Positions 1 through 9,782 are shown, numbered from the stretch's first letter. The stretch: DNA of 64,000 bases from JADCRZ01 sp965200945 (GCA_965200945.1 OZ241749.1:186001-250000), one strand, 5' to 3'. Numbers and translations: made by a program. Notes: generated from the sequence alone by a model not told the origin.

Positions 1-1
1 G

Positions 2-505
2 CAGTCAGACGCATACGACATGCTGAAGGCAGTCCGCAAACGGGCAGGTATAGACGCCGGAACCGGCAGCCTCTACGGCCTGGCCGCCAGCATGACGAAA
101 GACTCGATGCAGACCGTGATCATGAACGAAAGAAGGGTCGAATTCGCATTCGAGAATAAACGGTACGACGACCTGCGCCGCACCCGCACCTTCGACAAAC
201 TGAACGGCACCAAGCGCATGGCACTCATCATTGCTCCGAAACCACCATATACTGCTGCCACCTTGGAGGCAAAGGATGCCAATGGCGTACTGATGCGCGA
301 CAAGCTGAACCTCGACGGTGCGGATTATACAACCTATTTCACGGCAACAGCAGCGCCCATCACCAATGAACTGAACATCAATTACCTGCCCCTCTATTAT
401 TTCTATGCCATCCCTTCGAGCAATATCTCGAAGAACCCGAAAATGATCCAGACCAAGGGATGGATCTTCGGTACCACCACGGGAACATTCGACCCCACGC
501 AATAG
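2..505 (+). CDS. SusD/RagB family nutrient-binding outer membrane lipoprotein (C-terminal part, 5' end outside window)
   Basis: The open frame enters from the left edge, so only about the last 167 residues are present and the lipoprotein signal and most TPR-like helices are missing. The motif NERRVEFAFENKRYDDLRR is the classic SusD C-terminal signature, followed by the usual tail with IPSSNISKNP. SusD proteins sit on the cell surface as the lid of the SusC TonB-dependent porin and capture glycan fragments. The matching SusC should lie just upstream, outside the window. The enzymes that follow on the same strand make this the binding component of a pectin-type utilization locus. The stop is TAG. 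A weak hairpin follows at 540-560. Confidence 0.93.
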   Translation, partial: QSDAYDMLKAVRKRAGIDAGTGSLYGLAASMTKDSMQTVIMNERRVEFAFENKRYDDLRRTRTFDKLNGTKRMALIIAPKPPYTAATLEAKDANGVLMRDKLNLDGADYTTYFTATAAPITNELNINYLPLYYFYAIPSSNISKNPKMIQTKGWIFGTTTGTFDPTQ

Positions 506-539
506 GGAGCGGAAATGCTTTCGTGAACCGTTAACACTT

Positions 540-560
540 TTAGTGTCCGTTCGACACTAA
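540..560 (+). terminator. Hairpin after susD, weak terminator or processing site
   Basis: An 8-bp perfect stem (TTAGTGTC / GACACTAA) with a 5-nt loop lies between the SusD stop and the first lyase. Only a short T run follows, so it may attenuate or stabilise transcript ends rather than fully terminate. The left part can also pair with a nearby ACACT, giving an alternative small hairpin. Confidence 0.4.
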
Positions 561-613
561 TTTGTGGGGGCCTGGAAGCGGTAATCAAATAATCATTTTA
601 AACTGGTTGATCC

Positions 614-2284
614 ATGATGAACAGAGCTTTTCAAAAAGTATTATCCTTGCTGGTCGTTTGCGGTTTCTCTCTGGCAGCCTCAGCCCAGTACCCCGACATT
701 CCAAAAGATGTAAAGGCATGGGCCGATTCCCTGATGAGCGCTGCCATGAAGCATTCGGACGAAGCGTGGATAAAGGCACTTCCCGCCATCGAGAAAGACG
801 CTGTGAACGGCAAGCCTTTTATTCCCTGGGCTGCCCGCCCGATCGACCTCCCGCAGGCCAATATTCCCGCGTTCCCCGGCGCTGAAGGCGGCGGTAAATT
901 TACCTGGGGCGGCCGCGGCGGCAGAGTGATCGTGGTTACCAGTATCGACGACAGCGGTCCGGGCACCCTCCGCGACGCCTGCGAACAGGGTGGCGCACGC
1001 ATCATCGTATTCAATGTAGCCGGTATCATACACCTGAAAACGCCGCTCATCGTGCGTGCTCCCTACATCACCATCGCCGGGCAATCGGCCCCGGGCGACG
1101 GCATCTGTGTGGCCGGTGAAACCGTCTGGATTAATACGCATGATGTGATCATCCGTTACATGCGTTTCCGCCGCGGCGAAACAAACGTAGGCCGCCGCGA
1201 CGATGCCATCGGCGGCAACCCGGTCGGCAACATCATCATAGATCACGTATCGGCCAGCTGGGGCCTCGACGAGAACATGTCGATGTACCGCCACATGTAC
1301 AACGACAGCACCGGCATACCCGAACAGAAGCTGGGCACGGTGAACATCACCATCCAGAACTCCATATTCTCCGAATGCCTCGACACCTGGAACCATGCTT
1401 TCGGCAGCACGCTGGGAGGGGAGAACTGCACCTTCATCCGCAACCTCTGGGCCGACAATGCCGGCCGCAACCCATCCATCGGCTGGAACGGCATTTTCAA
1501 CCTTGTGAACAACGTGGTCTTCAACTGGGTACACCGCTCTACCGACGGCGGCGACTACCGGGCCATGTACAATATCATCAACAACTACTACAAACCGGGG
1601 CCGGCCACGCCGAAAGACGAGAACATCGCGCACCGCATCCTGAAACCGGAATCGGGCAGAAGCAAGCTGAAATACCAGGTATATGGCCGCGCTTATGTTT
1701 CCGGAAACTTTGTAGAAGGAAACGAAAAAGTGACCGGCGACAACTGGAACGGCGGCGTGCAGATCGAAGAGATGCCCGATGCCGGAAAATACAAGGACCA
1801 TATCAAGGTCAGCAACCCGTTGCCCATGCCCGAGTTCGGCATCCTGAACGCCAGCATGGCCTATGAATATGTGCTGGGCAACGCAGGCGCTACCCTGCCC
1901 AAACGCGATCCGGTAGACACGCGCATCGTGCAGCAGGTAAGGACCGGCAAAATAGATTTTATTCCCAACGTGCCGCTGCCTTCCACCCAGTTCAAACACC
2001 GGAGGCTGCCCATCGACTCCTACAAACAGGGCATCATCACCGACGTGGTGCAGGTAGGCGGATATCCCAAATATACCGGCACTCCCTACAAGGATACCGA
2101 CAAAGACGGCATGCCGGATGATTGGGAAACAAAGCATGGCCTTAACCCGAACGACCCGTCGGATGCCGCTGCATCCAAGATAAAGATGGGCTATACAAAC
2201 ATTGAAGAATACCTGAACAGCCTTGTACGTGTGGAAAACGTTGAACCGGTAAACGCCGGCAAATACTCATCCGTGCACAGGTAA
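614..2284 (+). CDS. Secreted pectate lyase-like protein (PL1 type), copy 1
   Basis: A 556-residue protein with a signal peptide ending near residue 24 (SLAASAQ). The core from about residue 85 (AFPGAEGGG, then RDACEQGGARIIVFNVAGII and GQSAPGDGICV) is the right-handed beta-helix of PL1-type pectate lyases common in Bacteroidota, which cleave polygalacturonate by beta-elimination using calcium. Histidine/arginine-rich strands (IRYMRFRRGE, IIIDHVSASWG) form the putative active groove. Near residue 494 there is a calcium-loop motif DTDKDGMPDDWE followed by a TNIEEYLN segment as in EF-hand/thrombospondin-3-like tails. The second loop seen in the neighbouring copy is degenerate here. Two ATGs (614 and 617) are possible starts. 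It is followed by a close paralogue 58 bases downstream, so the pair arose by tandem duplication. Exact substrate (homogalacturonan or a substituted pectin) cannot be told from sequence. Confidence 0.88.
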   Translation: MMNRAFQKVLSLLVVCGFSLAASAQYPDIPKDVKAWADSLMSAAMKHSDEAWIKALPAIEKDAVNGKPFIPWAARPIDLPQANIPAFPGAEGGGKFTWGGRGGRVIVVTSIDDSGPGTLRDACEQGGARIIVFNVAGIIHLKTPLIVRAPYITIAGQSAPGDGICVAGETVWINTHDVIIRYMRFRRGETNVGRRDDAIGGNPVGNIIIDHVSASWGLDENMSMYRHMYNDSTGIPEQKLGTVNITIQNSIFSECLDTWNHAFGSTLGGENCTFIRNLWADNAGRNPSIGWNGIFNLVNNVVFNWVHRSTDGGDYRAMYNIINNYYKPGPATPKDENIAHRILKPESGRSKLKYQVYGRAYVSGNFVEGNEKVTGDNWNGGVQIEEMPDAGKYKDHIKVSNPLPMPEFGILNASMAYEYVLGNAGATLPKRDPVDTRIVQQVRTGKIDFIPNVPLPSTQFKHRRLPIDSYKQGIITDVVQVGGYPKYTGTPYKDTDKDGMPDDWETKHGLNPNDPSDAAASKIKMGYTNIEEYLNSLVRVENVEPVNAGKYSSVHR

Positions 2285-2342
2285 AACCTACCGACGCTGA
2301 GCCCCGGCTGAACCATCATTGTTATACAAAAAAACACGTTGA

Positions 2343-3980
2343 ATGAAAGGTTATCTTATTCGCATAACGGCTGTGGCTGCCCTGTTGGCAGGTAACGGCG
2401 TCGCAAGGGCACAGTATCCGACCATACCGCCGCCGATGGAAGATTCGGCCAATAAAGAGATGAAGCAGTTTGAGCAGCGTGCGAAAGACGCGTGGGACAA
2501 AGCGCTGCCCGTCATTGAGGCCGATGCAAAGAAGGGAAAGCCCTTTATTCCCTGGGCGGAGAAGCCATCCGACCTGCCACAGGCAAAGATCCTGGCCTTT
2601 CCCACTGCGGAAGGCGGCGGTGCTTACAGCTTCGGCGGCAGGGGCGGCAAAGTGTATGTGGTAAAAAGCCTCGACGACAGCGGTCCCGGCACTTTTCGCG
2701 ACGCCTGCGAACAGGGCGGCGCCCGCATCATCGTGTTCAATGTGGCCGGCATTATTCACCTGAAAAGTCCGGTCATGATCCGCGCTCCTTACGTAACTAT
2801 CGAGGGCCAATCGGCCCCAGGCGACGGCGTATGCATTGCCGGCGAGTCTGTCTGGATCGACACGCATGATGTGGTGATCCGTTACATGCGCTTCCGCCGC
2901 GGTGAAACACAGGTGACCCGCCGCGATGACGCACTGGGCGGCAACGGCGTCGGCAACATTATCATCGATCACGTATCCGCCAGCTGGGGGCTCGACGAGA
3001 ACATGTCGATGTACCGCCATGTGTACGACCGGGGCGGGAAAGATGAGAAACTTCCTACGGTTAACATCACCATCCAGAATTCTATTTTCTCGGAAGCGCT
3101 CGATACTTACAACCACTCATTCGGAAGCACCATCGGCGGCATCAACAGCACGTTCATGCGCAACCTCTGGGCCAACAACATCAGCCGCAACCCTTCCGTG
3201 GGCATGTATGGCGATTTCGGCTTCGTGAATAATGTGGTCTTCAACTGGTGGAACCGTAGCGCCGACGGTGGCGACCACCGTTCCCTGTTCCAGTTCATCA
3301 ACAACTATTACAAACCCGGGCCCATCACCCCGCTCGACAAGCCCATCGGTCACCGCATCCTGAAACCCGAAGCCAACCGCGACAAGAACGATGCGGAGCA
3401 TTTCGGCAAAGCATACGTGAACGGTAATATTGTGGAGGGCAACGACAAGGTGACGAAAGACAACTGGGACGGTGGCGTACAGATACAGGAGATGCCTGAT
3501 GCAGGAAAATACACTTCGCAGATCCGTGTAGACAAGCCCTTCCCGATGGCAAAGATCACGATGATGAGCGCGGGCGAAGCATACGGTTACGTGCTCGAGA
3601 ACGTAGGGGCCACCCTGCCCAAACGCGATCCGGTGGATACGCGCGTGGTTCAGGAAGTACGTACCGGCAAGATCAGTTATGTGGATGGCGGCAAAACACG
3701 CATCGGCGCTCAGTTCATCAAACGCCGGCTGCCCGACGATTCGTACAAGCAGGGCATCATCTCCGATATCAGCCAGGTGGGTGGTTACCCTGAATACAAG
3801 GGTGCTCCCTACAAAGATGCCGACAACGACGGCCTGCCCGATGAATGGGAGAGCAGTCACCACCTGAACCCGCGCAGTGCCGCCGATGCCACCGCCGACC
3901 GCAACGGCGATGGGTATACGAACATCGAAGAATACCTGAATGAACTGGCAACCAAAGGAGAGAAGAGTCTGAAGAAATAG
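2343..3980 (+). CDS. Secreted pectate lyase-like protein (PL1 type), copy 2
   Basis: A 545-residue paralogue of the preceding gene, aligning along its whole length with the same blocks (AFPTAEGGG, RDACEQGGARIIVFNVAGII, IRYMRFRRGE, IDHVSASWGLDENMSMYRH). A signal peptide ends near residue 24 (GVARAQ). The C-terminus carries two intact calcium-type loops, DADNDGLPDEWE at about residue 492 and DRNGDGYTNIEEYLNE at about 519, the arrangement of dockerin- or thrombospondin-3-like tails. It is expected to act outside the cytoplasm on pectic galacturonan as a calcium-dependent lyase. The changes between the copies cluster in the variable strands and in the C-terminal loop, suggesting divergence in substrate or calcium dependence. 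The start ATG at 2343 leads directly into the signal peptide. Confidence 0.88.
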   Translation: MKGYLIRITAVAALLAGNGVARAQYPTIPPPMEDSANKEMKQFEQRAKDAWDKALPVIEADAKKGKPFIPWAEKPSDLPQAKILAFPTAEGGGAYSFGGRGGKVYVVKSLDDSGPGTFRDACEQGGARIIVFNVAGIIHLKSPVMIRAPYVTIEGQSAPGDGVCIAGESVWIDTHDVVIRYMRFRRGETQVTRRDDALGGNGVGNIIIDHVSASWGLDENMSMYRHVYDRGGKDEKLPTVNITIQNSIFSEALDTYNHSFGSTIGGINSTFMRNLWANNISRNPSVGMYGDFGFVNNVVFNWWNRSADGGDHRSLFQFINNYYKPGPITPLDKPIGHRILKPEANRDKNDAEHFGKAYVNGNIVEGNDKVTKDNWDGGVQIQEMPDAGKYTSQIRVDKPFPMAKITMMSAGEAYGYVLENVGATLPKRDPVDTRVVQEVRTGKISYVDGGKTRIGAQFIKRRLPDDSYKQGIISDISQVGGYPEYKGAPYKDADNDGLPDEWESSHHLNPRSAADATADRNGDGYTNIEEYLNELATKGEKSLKK

Positions 3981-4185
3981 CCTAAACCACATTCCGGAAC
4001 GACCGATGTCAGAAGCCCACTTCATGGAAGTTACAAGGAAAGATCAATTATCGAAGTACAGTTCCCATTCCGGAAGGAAGGGAGCTGCTGATTGTGCAAC
4101 AGTCAGCCCTTTCGCCTGTGTTCCTGCCAGGGGTGGGTTCAGGACCGCTCTCTCATCCATCCCCGCAACACCCTATCTGTTCTGC

Positions 4186-7100
4186 ATGTCAGCCATCAGC
4201 GGGCTGCGGTACGCATGCATCATCATTTTAACCCTACTCTACACAACGCTTTCCGCGCAGAAGCCTGCGCAGGCCCCCAAACCCTTGCCGCCTCTGAGCG
4301 TCGGGCGAAACGATGAGCTCATCTATCAGCCCGACGCGATGGGAAACCGCGTTCTTGATTTCTCGTATTGCGGCTATCTGGCCTCCGAACAACCCATTCC
4401 TGATGTGCCGGTGAAAGTGGTGGTGCCCCTGAAAAATGGCGATGCCACCCTGCGCATCCAGTCGGCCCTTGATTATGTGGCTTCCCTGCCTGCCGGAACC
4501 GACGGCATCAAAGGCGCCGTGCTTCTGCAAAAAGGTACCTATGAGGTGGCCGGACAGCTCCTCCTGCGATCATCCGGCGTGGTAATGAGGGGAAGCGGCG
4601 CGGGGAAAGACGGCACCATCCTGCTGGGCAGCGGTACCGACCGGCAGACGCTGATCCGCATCCTTGGTACGCCTGATAAGTCCATAGGGAAAGAATCGAA
4701 GATCACCGATCTTTTCGTTCCGGTGAACGCCAGTACCGTCACAGTCGCCGATGCCTCCGCTTTCAAAACCGGCGACAAACTGATCCTCCACCGCCCCTCC
4801 ACCAAAAAATGGATCGACAGCCTGGGCACCGGCCATTTCGGTGGCGGCATCACCGCCCTCGGCTGGAAACCAGGCGAGCGGGATATTTACTGGGACCGCA
4901 CCGTTGTATCCGTGGAGGGAAGCAAACTCCATCTCGATGCGCCCATTACTACCGCCCTCGATACCAGTTATGGCGGCGCCCTTGTAGCTCCTTACAACTG
5001 GCCCGGACGGATCAGCCAGGTGGGGATAGAGAACCTGACCCTGCGTTCCGCCTTCGATATCAACAACCCCAAAGACGAAGCCCATCGGTGGATGGCCGTC
5101 ACCCTTGAAAACGTGCGTGATAGCTGGGTGCGCCAGTTAAATTTCGAACACTTTGCCGGCTCGGCAGTGGATGTGCTCGAAACCGCCAGCCGCATCACTG
5201 TCGAAGACTGTAAATCGCTGGCGCCCGTGTCGGAGATCGCCGCCCAGCGCCGGCAGACCTTTATCACCACCGGCCAGCAGACCCTTTTCCAGCGCTGCTA
5301 CGCCGAGAACGGATATTACGATTTCGCGACCGGCTTCTGCGCACCGGGGCCCAACGCCTTTGTTCAATGTCAATCCATACAACCTTATAATTTCAGCGGC
5401 GCCATCGACAGCTGGTCTTCCGGCATCCTGTTCGACGTGGTGAACGTAGACGGACAAGCGCTGCGTTTCGGGAACCGCGGGCAGGATGGACAGGGAGCAG
5501 GCTGGACCGCTGCCAACAGCGTGTTCTGGCAATGCACCGCCGCCCGCGTCGACTGCTACCGCCCGCCCACGGCCAACAATTACGCTTTTGCCATCTGGGC
5601 CCAGTTCTCCGGCGATGGCTTCTGGGCCGAATCGAACAACAGTGTTCACCCGCGCAGTTTATATTATGAGCAGCTCCATGAGCGGCTCAGGAGGGATGTG
5701 TCGGCTCAGGCCCAGATCATGCCCATGGAAACGGACGCCTCGAGCAGTCCGTCGGTGGAAGTGGCTGCCAAGCTCACCGCCAATTCGGTTGAGCCGGCTC
5801 CGCAGTTAAAAGACTGGATCGATGGTGCGGCCAGGCGGCATCCGGTACAGGTGAATGCAGCCGGCGTTAAAACAATCGACCAGATCGGTATTTCCAAACA
5901 GCCGGTGCTGACCGCGGCGGCCGCCATGCAGATCCGCAACGGCTGGCTGGTGCGGGGTGATCAGGTCGTTACCGGCAGGCGGCAGGAAGTGCCCTGGTGG
6001 AACGGCAGCGTGCTGCCCACCGACCTTCCCAAAATGAAAGCGCATATCACCCGCTTTGTACCCGGTAGAACAGGCCTGGGGCTCACCGACGACCTGGACT
6101 CGCTCACGGACGACATGAAGAGGACCAACCTGGTGGGGCTGGAACACAACTACGCGCTCTGGTACGAACGCAGGCGCGATGATCATGAACGCATCCGGCG
6201 CATGGATGGCGAAGTATGGCCACCCTTCTACGAAGTGCCCTTTGCACGCACAGGCAGTACAAGCCTGGGCTGGGACGGGCTCAGCCGCTACGACCTCACC
6301 AAATACAACAAATGGTACTGGAGCCGCCTGAAACAGTTTGCCGACCTGGCCGACCGCAAGGGGCTGGTACTGGTACACCAGAATTATTTCCAGCACAACA
6401 TCATCGAGGCGGGCGCACACTATGCCGACTTCCCGTGGCGCCCCGTGAACAATGTCAACAACACCGGTTTTCCGGAACCGGTGCCCTATGCAGGCGACAA
6501 GCGCCTCTTCATGGCCGAACAGTTCTACGACGAAACAAATCCGGTTCGCCGCCCGCTGCACATTGCCTACATCCGTAAATGCCTCGACAACTTCAAAGAC
6601 AATACCGGCGTGATACAGCTCATCGGGGCGGAGTTTACCGGTCCGCGCCATTTTGCGCAGTTCTGGCTCGATGCGGTGCGCGACTGGGAAAAGGACAATA
6701 AGAAAAAGGAGATCATCGGGCTCAGCGTTACCAAAGACGTACAGGATTCCATGCTGGCGGTGCCGGCCAACCTGAACGTGATCGACCTGATCGATATCCG
6801 CTTCTGGCATTACCAGGGCGACGGTACCACCTACGAGCCGAAAGGCGGACAGAACCTGGCGCCCCGTCAACATGCCCGCCTCCTGAAGCCGAAGGCCAGC
6901 TCCTTCGAACAGGTGTACCGCGCTGTAAAGGAGTACCGTCTGAAATTTCCCGGTAAGGCAGTCATGTATTCCGGGGATGGCTATGATCAGTTTGGCTGGG
7001 CGGCTTTTATGGCCGGCGGTTCGCTGGCTTCCCTTCCAAAGCTGGACGAAACCTTTCTTGCCGCGGCTTCCCTGATGCAGCCTGTTGATGGCGCTGCAAA

Positions 7101-7329
7101 ACAAACAGGACAATTTGGGCTGGCCAATGGCACTAAGGGCTGGATCCTCTACCTTGCATCAGCAGGCACGGCCAGGCCGCAACTCCCGGCAAGTGCCAAA
7201 GGCTACCGCGTGCGGTACATTGATCCGAGAACAGGAAGCCTCGACGCCAAAGAAGACACGATACAGGATGCAGGCGGGATCCGGTCGCAGCAAAGCGGAC
7301 CGGTGGTAGTCTGGATCACCCCGCTGTAA
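4186..7329 (+). CDS. Large secreted two-part protein: pectate-lyase-3-like beta-helix plus C-terminal TIM-barrel-like domain (DUF4955/DUF6298 type)
   Basis: The open frame runs from 4006, but the ATG at 4186 starts a good signal peptide (MSAISGLRYACIIILTLLYTTLSAQ), so I use it; the product is 1047 residues. The first half (about 60-530) has alternating beta-strand repeats with QSALDYVASLPAG and VLLQKGTYEV, typical of pectate-lyase-3 superfamily helices. From about residue 615 a separate region (ITRFVPGRTGLGLTDDLDSL, GLEHNYALWYERRRDDHERI, LVHQNYFQHNIIEAG) looks like a glycoside-hydrolase-style barrel. I recall such Bacteroidota proteins being labelled DUF4955 and DUF6298, but this is from memory. 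No enzyme activity can be assigned. Its place between two lyases and an apiosidase suggests action on substituted pectin. Confidence 0.72.
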   Translation: MSAISGLRYACIIILTLLYTTLSAQKPAQAPKPLPPLSVGRNDELIYQPDAMGNRVLDFSYCGYLASEQPIPDVPVKVVVPLKNGDATLRIQSALDYVASLPAGTDGIKGAVLLQKGTYEVAGQLLLRSSGVVMRGSGAGKDGTILLGSGTDRQTLIRILGTPDKSIGKESKITDLFVPVNASTVTVADASAFKTGDKLILHRPSTKKWIDSLGTGHFGGGITALGWKPGERDIYWDRTVVSVEGSKLHLDAPITTALDTSYGGALVAPYNWPGRISQVGIENLTLRSAFDINNPKDEAHRWMAVTLENVRDSWVRQLNFEHFAGSAVDVLETASRITVEDCKSLAPVSEIAAQRRQTFITTGQQTLFQRCYAENGYYDFATGFCAPGPNAFVQCQSIQPYNFSGAIDSWSSGILFDVVNVDGQALRFGNRGQDGQGAGWTAANSVFWQCTAARVDCYRPPTANNYAFAIWAQFSGDGFWAESNNSVHPRSLYYEQLHERLRRDVSAQAQIMPMETDASSSPSVEVAAKLTANSVEPAPQLKDWIDGAARRHPVQVNAAGVKTIDQIGISKQPVLTAAAAMQIRNGWLVRGDQVVTGRRQEVPWWNGSVLPTDLPKMKAHITRFVPGRTGLGLTDDLDSLTDDMKRTNLVGLEHNYALWYERRRDDHERIRRMDGEVWPPFYEVPFARTGSTSLGWDGLSRYDLTKYNKWYWSRLKQFADLADRKGLVLVHQNYFQHNIIEAGAHYADFPWRPVNNVNNTGFPEPVPYAGDKRLFMAEQFYDETNPVRRPLHIAYIRKCLDNFKDNTGVIQLIGAEFTGPRHFAQFWLDAVRDWEKDNKKKEIIGLSVTKDVQDSMLAVPANLNVIDLIDIRFWHYQGDGTTYEPKGGQNLAPRQHARLLKPKASSFEQVYRAVKEYRLKFPGKAVMYSGDGYDQFGWAAFMAGGSLASLPKLDETFLAAASLMQPVDGAAKQTGQFGLANGTKGWILYLASAGTARPQLPASAKGYRVRYIDPRTGSLDAKEDTIQDAGGIRSQQSGPVVVWITPL

Positions 7330-7354
7330 TACTTACGAACGCTCAATAACATGT

Positions 7355-8764
7355 ATGCCTATGCGAAAAAAAATCAGCCGCCTCCAGTCATTCTTATACA
7401 TCGTGCCGGCAGTGTGCATGATGCTGGCCTTCTTCCATCCTGCACCACCCGCGCCGGCTGCGCTGAAGATCTCTGCCAACGCCCGTTTTTTCGCCACACA
7501 AAATGGCGAACCGTTTTTCTGGCTCGGTGACACGGGCTGGCTCCTGTTCTCCAAACTCAACCGGGAAGAGACGGAGACCTACCTCGAAAACCGCCGCCAG
7601 AAAGGCTTTACGGTCATTCAGGTGATGGTGCTGCACGGCACGGCCGACGTGAATGCGTATGGCGACACCGCCACGCTGCGTCATAATGTAGGACAGCCGC
7701 ACGTAACGCCGGGCAGCAATTTTTCAGATGCTGCCCAGTATGATTTCTGGGACCATATCGACTGGGTGGTTTCCAAAGCGGCCGAGAAAGGCTTGTACAT
7801 GGCGATGGTTCCGGTTTGGGGTGGCAACGTAAAAGCGGGAAACGTAAACCAGCAGCAGGCCAAAGCCTACGCTTCCTTTCTTGCACAACGCTATAGATCG
7901 AAACCCAACGTGATCTGGATGAACGGCGGTGATATCAAAGGCACCGATTCCATGAACGTATGGAACACCATCGGCAACACGCTGCACCAGCAAGACCCCG
8001 GTCACCTGATCACCTTCCATCCTTTCGGCCGGATGCAGTCCTCTATCTGGTTCCACAACCAGCCCTGGCTCTACTTCAACATGGTACAATCAGGCCACCG
8101 CCGCTACAGCCAGGATTCGGTAGACCTTGCCTACGGGGAAGACAACTGGAAATACATACAGACAGACTACGCCAAAAAACCCGTAAAGCCGGTGCTCGAC
8201 GGCGAGCCATCGTATGAAAATATTCCGCAGGGATTGCATGATACGACGCAGCCGAGGTGGAAGGCCGATGACGTTCGCCGCTACGGCTACTGGTCTGTTT
8301 TTGCCGGCGCCTGCGGATACACGTACGGCGACAATGCCGTGATGCAGATGCGAAAGAAAGGAGAGAAGGGCGGCGCGTACGGTGCAAAGGATTTCTGGTT
8401 CGACGCCATCGACGACCCTGGGGCAGGGCAAATGGTCTACCTCAAAAAGCTCATGTTGTCACGTCCCTATTTCGACCGCGTGCCCGACCAGTCGCTCATT
8501 GCGGGTGACCAGGGAAGCAGGTATGAATTTATCCTGGCCACCCGTGGCGCCAACTATGCTTTTATCTATACCTATACCGGTCGCAGCTTTGGCGTTAACA
8601 TGGGCAAGATCGCAGGCAGCACCGTAAAGGCATCGTGGTACAACCCGCGCAACGGAACCATTTCTCCCATCGGCATGCGGCCTAACCAGGGCATTCAGCA
8701 GTTCGACCCGCCCGGAGGACCGCAGGATGGGAACGACTGGGTGCTTATCCTCGACAAAGCGTAA
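7355..8764 (+). CDS. GH140-type glycoside hydrolase (DUF4038), putative apiosidase
   Basis: A 469-residue secreted protein. After a signal segment, the DUF4038 barrel begins with GEPFFWLGDTGWLLFSKLNREE. The motifs WMNGGDIKGTD (Asp193) and LDGEPSYENIP (Glu284) sit where family GH140 places its catalytic Asp and Glu. The C-terminal 90 residues (YAFIYTYTGRSF, ASWYNPRNG) are the beta-sandwich usually called a putative collagen-binding domain. The characterised GH140 member from Bacteroides thetaiotaomicron removes apiose from rhamnogalacturonan II, so release of D-apiose from galacturonan side chains is the expected role. A second in-frame ATG at 7361 (MRKKISRL) is an equally good start. The neighbouring rhamnosidases and esterases agree with a rhamnogalacturonan II-like target. 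Confidence 0.82.
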   Translation: MPMRKKISRLQSFLYIVPAVCMMLAFFHPAPPAPAALKISANARFFATQNGEPFFWLGDTGWLLFSKLNREETETYLENRRQKGFTVIQVMVLHGTADVNAYGDTATLRHNVGQPHVTPGSNFSDAAQYDFWDHIDWVVSKAAEKGLYMAMVPVWGGNVKAGNVNQQQAKAYASFLAQRYRSKPNVIWMNGGDIKGTDSMNVWNTIGNTLHQQDPGHLITFHPFGRMQSSIWFHNQPWLYFNMVQSGHRRYSQDSVDLAYGEDNWKYIQTDYAKKPVKPVLDGEPSYENIPQGLHDTTQPRWKADDVRRYGYWSVFAGACGYTYGDNAVMQMRKKGEKGGAYGAKDFWFDAIDDPGAGQMVYLKKLMLSRPYFDRVPDQSLIAGDQGSRYEFILATRGANYAFIYTYTGRSFGVNMGKIAGSTVKASWYNPRNGTISPIGMRPNQGIQQFDPPGGPQDGNDWVLILDKA

Positions 8765-8772
8765 TTTAGAAG

Positions 8773-9705
8773 ATGGGCAGACAATTATTTTTATTTATTT
8801 CCTGCCTCGTTCTGCTGGGCCTCCGCAAACCGGCAAAGCAGGTGTACCTGTTCACATCGTTCCGGGAACCGGCCACCAGCGGCCTGTATTTTCTGTACAG
8901 CGAAGATGGCTACCACTGGAAGGATCTGGGCTGCTCGTTCCTGATGCCGCAGACAGGTTCGCAGAAGATCATGCGTGATCCCTCGATGATATTGGGGCCC
9001 GACGGTACTTTCCACCTGGTGTGGACCACCGGCTGGCGGGGCGACCAGGGGTTCGGGTATGCCAGTTCGAAAGACCTCCAACACTGGTCCGATCAGCAGT
9101 CGATCGATGTGATGAAAGACGAGCCCACTACCGTCAACGTATGGGCGCCGGAACTTTTTTACGACGGGGAGAAAAAGGATTTCATCATTATCTGGGCTTC
9201 CACCATCCCGCTGCGCTTTCCGCGGGGCATCGAAGAGGAGAACAACAACCACCGGATGTATATGACCCGCACGGCCGACTTTAAACATTTCTCTCCGGCG
9301 AAGCTCTTTTTCGATCCGGGCTTCAGCGTCATCGACGCGGTGATCGTGCAGCAGCGGAAAGACCGGTTCGTGCTGGTGCTGAAAGACAATACCCGTCCGA
9401 ACCGCAACCTGAAAGTGGCTTTTGCGCCGCACGCTGAAGGCCCTTACACAAACGTTTCAAAACCAATCACAGACACGCTTACCGAAGGGCCCGCCGTCGT
9501 GAAACTGGGCCGCGAATGGCTGATCTATTACGATGCGTACGGCCGCAAAAAGTTTGGTGCAGCCAGCACCAGCGACTTTGTCCGCTTCACCGATGTAAGT
9601 GACAAGACCACTGTGCCGGAAGGCCATAAACACGGGACGATCATCCCGGTGCCGGAAGCCACACTGGACACCCTGATAAAATATGCGGAACAAAAAAAGA
9701 AGTGA
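8773..9705 (+). CDS. GH43-like five-bladed beta-propeller glycosidase
   Basis: A 310-residue protein starting only 8 bases after the previous stop, with a hydrophobic N-terminus (LFLFISCLVLLGL) that may be a signal peptide. The repeats GLYFLYSEDGYHWKDLG, GFGYASSKDLQHWS and RMYMTRTADFKHFS are the blades of a GH43-type propeller. Family residues can be matched as Asp69 (MRDPS), Asp188 (SVIDAV) and Glu238 (TEGPA); the last is the usual proton donor and the Asp188 the pKa modulator. GH43 enzymes release arabinose, xylose or galactose from side chains; the subfamily cannot be set from sequence alone. Within the locus it probably trims arabinan or galactan branches of pectin. Confidence 0.78.
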   Translation: MGRQLFLFISCLVLLGLRKPAKQVYLFTSFREPATSGLYFLYSEDGYHWKDLGCSFLMPQTGSQKIMRDPSMILGPDGTFHLVWTTGWRGDQGFGYASSKDLQHWSDQQSIDVMKDEPTTVNVWAPELFYDGEKKDFIIIWASTIPLRFPRGIEEENNNHRMYMTRTADFKHFSPAKLFFDPGFSVIDAVIVQQRKDRFVLVLKDNTRPNRNLKVAFAPHAEGPYTNVSKPITDTLTEGPAVVKLGREWLIYYDAYGRKKFGAASTSDFVRFTDVSDKTTVPEGHKHGTIIPVPEATLDTLIKYAEQKKK

Positions 9706-9782
9706 AATAACAAACCGGACCCGGTCTATTTTGATTCGGGACTATCGCGCGGATTCATCACCTTTATAACAAAATTCAACCC

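Noticed and set aside
680..2137. Long minus-strand open frame (485 codons) over the first pectate lyase
   Set aside because: It is antisense to a gene with a signal peptide and clear lyase motifs. It lacks any known domain and reflects high G+C codon use.
5806..7113. Long minus-strand open frame (435 codons) over the beta-helix protein gene
   Set aside because: Antisense shadow of a well-supported coding region; no domain, no start context.
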